A DNA stretch of 28,077 nt. Origin: UBA9676 sp035532275. Its GTDB lineage: Bacteria > Actinomycetota > Actinomycetes > Streptosporangiales > Streptosporangiaceae. The notes below the pieces were generated by a model that saw nothing but the letters and a program-made list of their open reading frames with translations, did not search any database and was not told the origin of the DNA. Numbering within the stretch: the first letter of the stretch is position 1; each line of letters starts with the position of its first letter. Where the stretch lies: contig DATKRG010000088.1 in assembly GCA_035532275.1 (NCBI GenBank), forward strand, positions 1-28,077, given 5' to 3'. The translations under genes were made by a program, and so were the position numbers. Shown one piece after another: positions 1 to 7,536 of this stretch.

Positions 1-25
1 GCCCCTGTCCGGGCTGGCTGGCAGA

Positions 26-1270
26 ATGCCTTGCGTGCCTCGCCTTCTCCGCGGGCCCTTCCGCGACCTGCCGCGCGAGGTGGCAATCCTCACCGCCGTC
101 TCGTTCACCGTCGCGCTCGGGTACGGGATCGTCGCCCCGGACATCCCGGCGTTCGCCCGGCACTTCGGCGTCAGCACCGCCGAGGCCGCGGGCGTGATCA
201 GCGCGTTCGCGCTGATGCGCATCGTGGGGGCGCTGCCCGCGGGGCGCCTGGTGGACCGGCTCGGCGAGCCGGTGGTGATGGCGGCCGGCATCGCGATCGT
301 CGCCGTGAGCAGCATCGTGGCCGGATTCTCCCGCTCGTTCACCGAGCTCGTCATCCTGCGCGGCGCGGGTGGGCTGGGCTCGGCGATGTTCGGGGTCAGC
401 GCCCAGACCCTGCTGCTGGTCAGTGTGCCCAGCGAGCAGCGGGGCCGGGCCAGCGGCCTGTTCGCGGCCGGGTTCCTCGTCGGCGGGATCAGCGGCCCGG
501 CCCTCGGTGGGCTCATCGCCGCCTGGTCGATGCGGGCACCGTTCATCATCTACGGGTGCATGCTCATCGTCCCGGCGGTCATCGCCGTGGCGGTGCTCCG
601 GGACGGGCCCCACCAGCGCGGCGCCGCCGGCCGGCCGGCCGTGCGGACGTTCGCGGGGATAGCCCATGCGCTGAAGGACCGGGCCTACCGTGCCGCGGCC
701 GCCGCGAACCTGGCGGACGGGTTCGCCGCGATGGGGGTCCGCAGCGCCATCGTGCCGCTGTTCGTCCGGGACGTCCTGCACCGGTCGGCCATCTGGACGG
801 GCATCGGGTTCGGCGTGGTCGCCGTCCTGAACGCCGCCACCCTCTTCCCGGCCGGGCGGCTCGCCGACCGGCTCGGCCGGCGGCCGGTCGTCGTGACCGG
901 CTGCCTGGTGTCGGCGGGCGGCATGGTGATGCTGGCGCTGGTGCCCGGGCTCGGCGGGTACCTGGCGGCACTGGCCGTCTTCGGCTTCGGCTCGGGGCTG
1001 CTGGACGTCGGGCCCGCTGCGATGATCGGCGACATCCTGGGCGGCCAGGGCGGAACGGTCGTCGCCTCGTACCAGATGGCCGGTGACATCGGCACGGTCA
1101 GCGGCCCCGTGGCAGCCGGCTACCTGGTGGACGTCGCCTCCTACGGCGCGGCGTTCGGGCTGGCCGGCGCCGTGCTGGGACTGGCGGCCGTGCTCGGCAT
1201 CTTCGCCCCCGAGACCCGGTGGCGGGACAGGACCGGGACATGTGAGCCACGCAGAGTAGTTTGTCCATAG
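26..1270 (+). CDS. MFS transporter
   Basis: A 414-residue, strongly hydrophobic protein of the major facilitator superfamily, expected to have 12 membrane helices and to move a small solute by proton coupling. The family's loop 2-3 signature appears twice, once per half, as expected for the duplicated fold: GRLVDRLGEP near residue 74 and GRLADRLGRRP near residue 277. The substrate cannot be read from the sequence; sugar, polyol or drug transport are all possible. No in-frame stop lies between base 1 and the ATG at 26 and no clear ribosome site precedes it, so the true start may be outside the window. The stop codon overlaps the candidate operator of the permease operon downstream. It may belong to the inositol block by position only. 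Confidence 0.8.
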   Translation: MPCVPRLLRGPFRDLPREVAILTAVSFTVALGYGIVAPDIPAFARHFGVSTAEAAGVISAFALMRIVGALPAGRLVDRLGEPVVMAAGIAIVAVSSIVAGFSRSFTELVILRGAGGLGSAMFGVSAQTLLLVSVPSEQRGRASGLFAAGFLVGGISGPALGGLIAAWSMRAPFIIYGCMLIVPAVIAVAVLRDGPHQRGAAGRPAVRTFAGIAHALKDRAYRAAAAANLADGFAAMGVRSAIVPLFVRDVLHRSAIWTGIGFGVVAVLNAATLFPAGRLADRLGRRPVVVTGCLVSAGGMVMLALVPGLGGYLAALAVFGFGSGLLDVGPAAMIGDILGGQGGTVVASYQMAGDIGTVSGPVAAGYLVDVASYGAAFGLAGAVLGLAAVLGIFAPETRWRDRTGTCEPRRVVCP

Positions 1271-1300
1271 ATATTGACAATTGCTTGTCATAGCTTAACC
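1257..1300 (+). promoter_or_regulatory. Candidate operator/promoter of the permease-iol operon
   Basis: An AT-rich island in GC-rich DNA. It holds TTTGTC (1260-1265) followed after three bases by AGAT, then a perfect 6-bp inverted repeat TGACAA-TTGC-TTGTCA (1275-1290). A -35-like TTGACA lies at 1274-1279; no convincing -10 was found. The TTTGTC motif and the TTGACA/GTCATA pair recur in front of the other iol operon (10573-10610). This suggests a common regulator, most simply the GntR protein at 9517-10326. That link is inferred from similarity and position only. Confidence 0.45.
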
Positions 1301-1398
1301 ATGGTGTCCAGCCTGAGGGGGCCGCCCGGCTGCCGTCTGGGAGCCTGCCGGCCCTGCGCTCGTCCCTTGTCTGGTGCGCCGAGACCGGAGGTAGGCCC

Positions 1399-3048
1399 GT
1401 GGGAAGCAGTGAGGCAGCGACGGGGCCAGTCCAGGCCGGAGATGCTCCGTCCACACGCCTTTTCATCCGGCAGACCTCGGGTCTGGTCCGTGAGCTCGGG
1501 ATCCCGGCAGCTACCGGGATCTCGCTGGCCTCGGTCGCCGTCGTCAACACGTTCATCAACTTCAACGCCGGGCTGACGGACTTCGCCAAGGCCGACATGT
1601 ACCTGCCGCTGGTGTCCGCCGCGGTGATCTGGCTGGTCGCCATGTTCGCCTACCGGTACCTGCTGCGGGCGGTGCCACGGGCCGGCGGCGAGTACGTCTA
1701 CCTGTCCCGGATCGTGTCCCCCGCCGTGGGGGCCATGGCGGGCCTCGGGATAGCCGTGGTGTTCACCTATGTGCTGTCCACCAACGCCCACTTCGCGGCG
1801 CAGTTCACCCCGTTCATGCTGACCGGTCTCGGCCTGGCCTTCCACAGCACGGCCCTGGCGAACGCCGGGAACCATCTGACCAGCAACGGCGCGATCGCCT
1901 GGCTGAGCCTGGTGGTGATGCTGATCGTCGCGGCGCTGTCGCTGTTCCGGGTGAAGATCGTCGCGCGCATCATCTTCTGGCTCATCATCGTGCAGGTCGT
2001 GGCGTTCGTCGTGCTCATCGGCATGCTGGCTGGCAACTCCCACGCGACCTTCGTGACGGCGCTGGCCAACTACAGCCACCACCCGGGCGCCTACCAGGCG
2101 ATCATCTCCGCGGGCAAGGCGAACGGTGTCATCTTCGGCACCTCTATCGCGGCCGGCGTGGCGATCATCCCGTTCATGGTGCTCAACTACAACGGGGTGC
2201 TCTACTCCTACTACGTCGGCGGTGAGCTCCGCCGGCCTGGCCGCACCTACCTGTACGCCTCCACGATCAGCATCGGCGTGCTGGTGTTGCTGTGGATCGG
2301 CGTCTGGGCGCTGCTGCGCGCCCGGATGGGCCTGTCCTTCATGCAGGCGCAGGCGAACCTGGGCGTCGTCAACCCGACGGCCTACGCGAAGATCACGAGC
2401 CTGAGCTCGGTCTCCGGCGGGCTGGGCTACGGCCTGGTGCTGTCCACCGACCCGGTCACCAAGATCCTCTTCGCGACCGCGGTGCCGCTCGCCGAGATCG
2501 CGGTCAACCTGGCCTTCCTGACCGTCACCACCCGCGTCCTGTTCGCGCAGGCCTTCGACCGGCTGCTGCCGGTCGGCGTGGCCAAGGTCGGGGACAAGAA
2601 CCACGCGCCGAACGTGGCCATCGGCATCGTGCTCGTCATCGGCGCCGCCTTCTGCCTGCTGACCAGCCTGGTCAACCTCGGCAGCATCGTGGCCCTGCAG
2701 AGCCTGTTCTTCACGCTGATCCTGCTGGCCGGCGGTGTCGCGGCACTGTTCCTGCCGCTGCGGCGGCCCGAGCTGATCGAGCTGCCCGGGGCCAGCGACG
2801 AGGCGCGCAAGACCTTCCTGCGCAAGGTCATGCTGGTCGGCGGCGCGACCACCCTGCTCGCGCTGTTCACCGTGTACGAGCTCGCCGCGCATTCCAGCGT
2901 CTACGGCAAGTTCAGCTGGGAGTCGATCCTCACGCTGGTGATCGTCCTGGGTGCCGGCCCGGTGATCTACCTGATCGCCCGGACCATCCGGCGGCAGCGG
3001 AACTCGCTGGACCTGAGCCTGGCCATGCACGAACTGCCGCCGGAGTAG
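1399..3048 (+). CDS. APC-superfamily permease
   Basis: A 549-residue integral membrane protein of the amino acid/polyamine/organocation superfamily. After a soluble N-terminus of about 30 residues, a first helix (GIPAATGISLASVAVV) is followed by many hydrophobic segments; 12 or more helices are likely. The PRAGGEYVYLSR segment after the second helix is typical of this superfamily. The GTG start at 1399 has GGAGG seven bases upstream. It is the first gene of a run reaching iolD: the next start is 4 bases past its stop. APC proteins usually carry amino acids or amines. Its place at the head of an inositol operon raises the possibility of a polyol or related substrate, but the sequence does not prove this. 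Confidence 0.8.
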   Translation: MGSSEAATGPVQAGDAPSTRLFIRQTSGLVRELGIPAATGISLASVAVVNTFINFNAGLTDFAKADMYLPLVSAAVIWLVAMFAYRYLLRAVPRAGGEYVYLSRIVSPAVGAMAGLGIAVVFTYVLSTNAHFAAQFTPFMLTGLGLAFHSTALANAGNHLTSNGAIAWLSLVVMLIVAALSLFRVKIVARIIFWLIIVQVVAFVVLIGMLAGNSHATFVTALANYSHHPGAYQAIISAGKANGVIFGTSIAAGVAIIPFMVLNYNGVLYSYYVGGELRRPGRTYLYASTISIGVLVLLWIGVWALLRARMGLSFMQAQANLGVVNPTAYAKITSLSSVSGGLGYGLVLSTDPVTKILFATAVPLAEIAVNLAFLTVTTRVLFAQAFDRLLPVGVAKVGDKNHAPNVAIGIVLVIGAAFCLLTSLVNLGSIVALQSLFFTLILLAGGVAALFLPLRRPELIELPGASDEARKTFLRKVMLVGGATTLLALFTVYELAAHSSVYGKFSWESILTLVIVLGAGPVIYLIARTIRRQRNSLDLSLAMHELPPE

Positions 3049-3051
3049 CCG

Positions 3052-4029
3052 ATGCTGGGATCCCGCCGGCAGCGCGGCAAGAAGTCACGCGCTCTGCGCA
3101 TCTACTTCGCTACCGACGTCCATGGCTCGGACGTGTGCTTCCGCAAGTTCCTGGCTGCCGCCAAGGTCTACGAGGCGGACGTGCTGATCCTGGGCGGGGA
3201 CTTCGCGGGGAAGGGGCTGGTCCCCGTCCTCGCCCAGGACGGCTCGCTGACCGCGCGGGTCGGCGGCGAGAACGTGACCGTGCCGGACGGCGAGTGGGAC
3301 CGGCTGGCTGCGCAGGTGAACCGGGCGGGGTTCTACCCCGTCCGGATGGAGCCGGCCGGGCTCGCCGCCCTGGAGGCGGACCCGGCCGCGCTGGACCGGC
3401 TGTTCCGCAGCGAGATCGCGGCCCAGATGCAGCGCTGGTGCGAGCTGGCCGCGGAGCGCCTCGACCCCGGTGTCCGGTGCATCATCACGCCCGGCAACGA
3501 CGATCCGGTGGAGGCGGACGCGGTGCTCACGGCCGACAGCCGGGTGGAGTGCCCAGAACTTGAGCTCTGCGACCTCGGCCCGGTCACGATGGTCAGCACG
3601 GGGGTGGTCCCCTACACCCCCTGGAACACTGAACGAGAGTGCTCGGAAGAGGAGCTGGGCAAGCAGATCAGCGAGATGCTTGACCAAGTTCCAGCGGGCA
3701 GGAACTGCATCTTCAACGTTCACTGCCCGCCGTATGCGTCAGGGCTCGACGACGCGCCGGAGCTCGATGACACCTTGAAGCCCGTGATCCGCGGCGGCCG
3801 GCCGAGCATCGTGCCGGTGGGCAGCCATGCGGTGCGGGAGGCCATCAAGCGGTACCAGCCGGTCGTCGGCCTGCACGGCCACATCCACGAGTCCAGGGGG
3901 GCGCAGAAGATCGGCCGGACGCTGTGCGTCAATCCTGGCAGCGACTACTCGTCGGGCGTGCTGCGCGGCGCGGTGGTGGACATCGGCGAGGACGGGACGT
4001 GCCTGGACTTCCTCCTCACGACCGGATAG
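3052..4029 (+). CDS. Calcineurin-like metallophosphoesterase
   Basis: A 325-residue member of the calcineurin-like phosphoesterase fold, a two-metal hydrolase of phosphate mono- or diesters. The metal-ligand blocks occur in the usual order: D22-x-H24 (TDVHGS), D50 (LGGDFAG), N149-D150 (PGNDD), H224 (VHCPP) and G276-H277-x-H279 (HGHIHES). There is no signal peptide, so it is cytoplasmic. GGAG lies at 3042-3045 inside the end of the permease gene, six bases before the ATG. The gene is cotranscribed with the permease and an upstream partner of iolC. Its substrate is unknown; a sugar phosphate, phosphorylated inositol or nucleotide are all possible. Such a gene is not part of the standard inositol pathway. 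Confidence 0.8.
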   Translation: MLGSRRQRGKKSRALRIYFATDVHGSDVCFRKFLAAAKVYEADVLILGGDFAGKGLVPVLAQDGSLTARVGGENVTVPDGEWDRLAAQVNRAGFYPVRMEPAGLAALEADPAALDRLFRSEIAAQMQRWCELAAERLDPGVRCIITPGNDDPVEADAVLTADSRVECPELELCDLGPVTMVSTGVVPYTPWNTERECSEEELGKQISEMLDQVPAGRNCIFNVHCPPYASGLDDAPELDDTLKPVIRGGRPSIVPVGSHAVREAIKRYQPVVGLHGHIHESRGAQKIGRTLCVNPGSDYSSGVLRGAVVDIGEDGTCLDFLLTTG

Positions 4030-4034
4030 GCGGG

Positions 4035-4796
4035 ATGAGCGGCGGGCCGCTGGCCGATCCGGTCGCCGAGACGCGACGGCTCATCTCCAGCGCGCAGGAG
4101 CAGGGGGTGGTCCTGCGCGCGCTCGGCGGGGTGGCGGTCCACCTGCAGGCCCCCGACGGCCAGCCGCGGCTGTCCCGGCGGGTGAAGGACATCGATCTGG
4201 CTGCCCCGCCCGGCAGCGGGCGGGCCGCCTCCCGTTTCCTGCAGGCGGCCGGCTACCTGGCCGACGAGATGTTCAACGCGCTGCGGGGCGGCCGGCGGCT
4301 GCTGTACCAGGACCCGGCCCACGGCCGCCATGTGGACGTGTTCGTCGGCGAGTTCTCGATGTGCCACGACATCCCGCTCACCGGGCGCCTGGACCGCGAG
4401 CCGCTCACCGTGCCCAGGGAGGAGCTGCTGCTCAGCAAGCTGCAGATCGTCGACCTCACCGGGAACGACCAGAGCGACATCTACAGCCTGCTGTTCCACC
4501 ACGACGTTGGCGAGGACGGCGGCGCCGGAATCTCCAGCGCCTTCGTGGCGGCGCTGTGCGCCCGCGACTGGGGGCTGTGGCGCACCTGCCAGCTGAACAT
4601 CGAGCGGTCGCTGGCGAACCTGGAGACCTCCGGCCTGGAGCCGCAGGAGCGCAAGACCGTCGCCGGCGGGCTGCAGACCCTGTGGGGCCGCATCGAGGCC
4701 GAGCCCAAGGGCTGGCGCTGGCGGGCGCGCAGCCAGGTGGGGGACCGGGTCCGCTGGTACGCCGAGCCGGAACAGGAGCAGGCCGATGGCGCGTGA
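4035..4796 (+). CDS. Nucleotidyltransferase-fold protein
   Basis: A 253-residue soluble protein with features of the minimal nucleotidyltransferase fold: an LGG segment at 30-32 (ALGGVAVHLQ), a D52-x-D54 pair (RVKDIDLAAP) and a third acidic position in RHVDVFVG near D101. These match the GG...DxD...D pattern of the family, which includes aminoglycoside-modifying enzymes and AbiEii-like proteins. The remainder is helical and unassigned. The ATG at 4035 follows the phosphoesterase stop by 5 bases, and the gene overlaps iolC by 11 bases, so the three are translated as one unit. What it modifies is unknown. No antitoxin-like partner lies next to it, so a toxin role is not favoured. Confidence 0.6.
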   Translation: MSGGPLADPVAETRRLISSAQEQGVVLRALGGVAVHLQAPDGQPRLSRRVKDIDLAAPPGSGRAASRFLQAAGYLADEMFNALRGGRRLLYQDPAHGRHVDVFVGEFSMCHDIPLTGRLDREPLTVPREELLLSKLQIVDLTGNDQSDIYSLLFHHDVGEDGGAGISSAFVAALCARDWGLWRTCQLNIERSLANLETSGLEPQERKTVAGGLQTLWGRIEAEPKGWRWRARSQVGDRVRWYAEPEQEQADGA

Positions 4797-5751
4797 GGCC
4801 GCCGGGCTGGAGGTGCTGACCATGGGCCGGGTCGGCGTCGACATCTACCCGCTCCAGGTCGGCGTGGCCCTGGAGGACGTGACCGAGTTCGGGAAGTACC
4901 TGGGCGGGAGCGCCACCAACGTCGCGGTGGCAGCGGCCCGCCTGGGCCGCAGCGCCGCGGTCATCACGCGCACCGGCGAGGACCCGTTCGGCCGCTTCGT
5001 CCACCAGGCGCTGCGCGGATACGGCGTCGACGACCGGTTCGTCACCGCGGTGCCGGGGCTGCCGACCCCGGTCACGTTCTGCGAGATCTTCCCCCCCGAC
5101 CATTTCCCGATCTACTTCTACCGCTACCCAAAGGCGCCGGACCTGGAGATCAGCGCCGCCGAGCTGGACTACGACGCGATCCGCGCGGCGGGCGTGTTCT
5201 GGGTGACCGTGACCGGCCTGTCCGCCGAGCCCAGCCGCTCGGCCACGCTGGCCGCGCTCCAGGCGCGCGGGCGGGCCGGGGTGACCGTGCTGGACCTGGA
5301 CTACCGGCCCTCGTTCTGGCCGTCGCCGGACGAGGCCCGCCGCTGGGTGCGCGCGGCACTGCGCCATGTCACGGTGGCGGTCGGCAACCTGGACGAGTGT
5401 GAGGTCGCGGTGGCGGAGCGCGATCCGCTCCGGGCCGGGCAGGCCCTGCGCGCACAGGGGCCGGACCTGGCGGTGGTGAAACAAGGGCCGCTGGGTGTGC
5501 TGGCGATGGGCGGGGACGGGGTGGTCAGCGCGCCGCCGGTGCCGGTCGAGGTCGTCAACGGGCTCGGGGCCGGGGACGCGTTCGGCGGTGCGCTGTGCCA
5601 CGGCCTGCTGGCCGGGTGGGACATCGCCGCCGTCATCCGCTTCGCCAACGCGGCGGGCGCCCTGGTCGCCTCCCGGCTCGCCTGCTCCGCGGCGATGCCG
5701 CTGGCCGGCGAGGTGGAGGACCTGCTTGCGCGGACGAGCGATGTTCACTGA
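4786..5751 (+). CDS. iolC: 5-dehydro-2-deoxygluconokinase (PfkB family)
   Basis: A 321-residue ribokinase/PfkB-family sugar kinase. The N-terminal GGSATNVAVAAARLG signature (about residues 40-54) and the C-terminal NGLGAGDAFGGAL signature with catalytic base D264 are both clear. In inositol breakdown this enzyme phosphorylates 5-dehydro-2-deoxy-D-gluconate with ATP. Assignment as IolC rather than another PfkB kinase rests on sequence flavour (for example the TFCEIFPPDHFPIYFYR segment) and on lying next to the aldolase, iolB and iolD. The length is normal for a stand-alone IolC; the C-terminal aldolase-like extension present in some bacteria is replaced here by the separate downstream gene. 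The ATG lies inside the end of the previous gene. Confidence 0.88.
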   Translation: MAREAAGLEVLTMGRVGVDIYPLQVGVALEDVTEFGKYLGGSATNVAVAAARLGRSAAVITRTGEDPFGRFVHQALRGYGVDDRFVTAVPGLPTPVTFCEIFPPDHFPIYFYRYPKAPDLEISAAELDYDAIRAAGVFWVTVTGLSAEPSRSATLAALQARGRAGVTVLDLDYRPSFWPSPDEARRWVRAALRHVTVAVGNLDECEVAVAERDPLRAGQALRAQGPDLAVVKQGPLGVLAMGGDGVVSAPPVPVEVVNGLGAGDAFGGALCHGLLAGWDIAAVIRFANAAGALVASRLACSAAMPLAGEVEDLLARTSDVH

Positions 5752-6616
5752 CCGGCTCGCCCAGGTCATCCAGACCCGCGCGCGCCGCCCCGAGCAGGTG
5801 AGTGAGGCGGCGGCGCAGCGGGCACGCCCGCCGTCGGCAGTCGGCCCGGACGGCCGCCTGGTGATCGTGGCAGCCGACCACCCGGCCCGGGGCACGCTGC
5901 GGGCCGGCCGCCAGCCGCTGGCCATGGCCGACCGCGGCGATCTGCTGGAGCGGCTCTGCGTGGCGCTGGAGCGGCCCGGCGTGGGCGGTGTGCTGGGCAC
6001 CGCCGATGTGCTGGAGGACCTGCTGCTGCTGGGTGCGCTGGAGGGCAAGGTCGTCATCGGCTCGATGAACCGGGGCGGCCTGGCCGACAGCGTCTTTGAG
6101 ATGGACGACCGGTTCACCGGCTATGACGCGGCGGCGATAGCGCGGATGCGGTTCGATGGCGGCAAGATGCTGCTGCGGATCGACCCCGACGACCCGGCGA
6201 CGGCGGCCACCATGCAGGCATGCGCCCAGGCGGTGTCCGACCTGGCCGGGCGCAGGCTCATGGCCATGGTCGAGCCGTTCATCGCCCACCGCGTGGACGG
6301 CCGCGTCAGCAACGACCTGTCGCCCGAGGCCATGATCATGGCCCTCACCATCGCCTCTGGCCTGGGCACCACGTCGGCCTACACGTGGCTCAAGGTCCCG
6401 GTGGTCAAGGACATGGAGCGGGTGATGGCCGCCTCCACCCTGCCCGCGGTGCTGCTCGGCGGCGAGGTGCCCGACGACCCGGAGCTGACCTTCGCCGGCT
6501 GGCAGCAGGCCCTGCGGCTGCCCAACGTCATGGGCCTCATGGCCGGCAGGTCCCTGCTCTACCCGCCCGACGGCGACGTGGCCGCGGCGGTCGACACGGC
6601 GGTCAGCTTGCTGTGA
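5741..6616 (+). CDS. Cgl0158-type (beta/alpha)8-barrel aldolase
   Basis: A 291-residue TIM-barrel protein resembling the Cgl0158 family found in actinobacterial inositol clusters and related to class I (DeoC/LacD-like) aldolases. Landmarks are AADHPARGTL near residue 45, MNRGGLADSVFEMDDRFTGYD near 108, MAMVEPF near 173 and a lysine-containing strand TWLKVPVVKDM near 218. K220 or K225 in that strand is a plausible Schiff-base residue. By context it probably splits the phosphorylated product of IolC into dihydroxyacetone phosphate and malonate semialdehyde, the step done by IolJ elsewhere. The ATG at 5741 overlaps the iolC stop. The family assignment is from recognition; the exact reaction is inferred. 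Confidence 0.75.
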   Translation: MFTDRLAQVIQTRARRPEQVSEAAAQRARPPSAVGPDGRLVIVAADHPARGTLRAGRQPLAMADRGDLLERLCVALERPGVGGVLGTADVLEDLLLLGALEGKVVIGSMNRGGLADSVFEMDDRFTGYDAAAIARMRFDGGKMLLRIDPDDPATAATMQACAQAVSDLAGRRLMAMVEPFIAHRVDGRVSNDLSPEAMIMALTIASGLGTTSAYTWLKVPVVKDMERVMAASTLPAVLLGGEVPDDPELTFAGWQQALRLPNVMGLMAGRSLLYPPDGDVAAAVDTAVSLL

Positions 6617-7536
6617 GGGTGAGCGGGGTGCGCCATCTGCGCGCGGACGCCACAGCCGACGGGACGTGGCGGGTGTCGGTCGGTCCCGAGCAGGCCGGCT
6701 GGGCCTACTGCGGCCTGCGTGTCCTGGACCTGCCGCCCGGCGGCTCGCACACGCTGCGCACGGCCGCGGACGAGGTGGTGGTGCTGCCGCTGGCCGGGTC
6801 CTGCGTGGTGGAGTGCGACGGCGAGCGGTTCGAGCTGGCCGGCCGGGCCGGCGTGTTCGCCGGCCCGACCGACTTCGCCTACCTGCCGCGGGACGCCAGC
6901 GCCCGGGTGACCAGCCCGGGCGGCGGCAGCTTCGCGCTCCCGGCGGCCCGCGCCCGGGCCCGGCTGGCGCCGCGGCACGGCCCCGTGTCCGGGGTACCGG
7001 TCGAGCTGCGCGGTGCGGGCAGCTGCTCGCGGCGGGTACACAACTTCTGCATGCCCGGCGTCTTCCCGGCCGACCGCCTCATCGCGTGCGAGGTGATCAC
7101 CCCGGCGGGCAACTGGTCTTCCTACCCGCCGCACAAGCACGACCAGGAGCGGCCGGGTGAGTCGGTGCTGGAGGAGATCTACTATTTCGAGATCGCGAGC
7201 GGCCCGGCCGGCCCCGGCGTCGGCTTCCAGCGCGTCTACGGCACCCCGGACCGGCCGGTGGACCTGCTCGCCGAGGTCAGGGCAGGCGACATGGTGCTGA
7301 TCCCGCACGGCTGGCACGGCCCGTCGATGGCCGCGCCCGGCTATGACATGTACTACCTGAACGTGATGGCCGGGCCGGGCGCCGAGCGCGCGTGGCTGGC
7401 CTGTGACGACCCGGCCCACACCTGGGTGCGCGGCACCTGGCCGGGCCAGGACGTGGATCCGCGCCTGAGCGCTCCGGGCGGTGCGGGCGGCTCCGGCGGC
7501 ACTGGCGGTCCGGGCGGCCACGGCGGCGCCCGGTGA
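6613..7536 (+). CDS. iolB: 5-deoxy-glucuronate isomerase
   Basis: A 307-residue KduI/IolB-family bicupin that converts 5-deoxy-D-glucuronate to 5-dehydro-2-deoxy-D-gluconate. The metal-binding set of the C-terminal cupin is visible: H174 and H176 in YPPHKHD, E187/E188 in LEEIYYFEI, and H232 in IPHGWHGP; the closing YDMYYLNVMAGP is typical of IolB. The GTG at 6613 forms a GTGA overlap with the preceding gene. A second GTG two codons later is also possible. The last 25 or so residues form a Gly/Ala-rich tail (GAGGSGGTGGPGG) that looks like an addition to the enzyme. Cytoplasmic. Confidence 0.92.
   Translation: MRVSGVRHLRADATADGTWRVSVGPEQAGWAYCGLRVLDLPPGGSHTLRTAADEVVVLPLAGSCVVECDGERFELAGRAGVFAGPTDFAYLPRDASARVTSPGGGSFALPAARARARLAPRHGPVSGVPVELRGAGSCSRRVHNFCMPGVFPADRLIACEVITPAGNWSSYPPHKHDQERPGESVLEEIYYFEIASGPAGPGVGFQRVYGTPDRPVDLLAEVRAGDMVLIPHGWHGPSMAAPGYDMYYLNVMAGPGAERAWLACDDPAHTWVRGTWPGQDVDPRLSAPGGAGGSGGTGGPGGHGGAR

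Noticed and set aside
1288..3030. Long open frame on the minus strand opposite the permease (about 580 codons)
   Set aside because: It is the mirror of a well-supported membrane protein gene; the translation is rich in Gln, His, Asp, Arg with no domain, a usual artefact of GC-rich codon bias.
4035..4796. AbiEii-like toxin of a toxin-antitoxin pair
   Set aside because: No adjacent AbiEi-like antitoxin; the neighbours are metabolic genes with overlapping ends.
4456..6117. Long minus-strand open frame opposite iolC and neighbours
   Set aside because: Low-complexity Arg/Ser/Ala-rich translation, no ribosome site, and the plus strand carries clear enzyme motifs.
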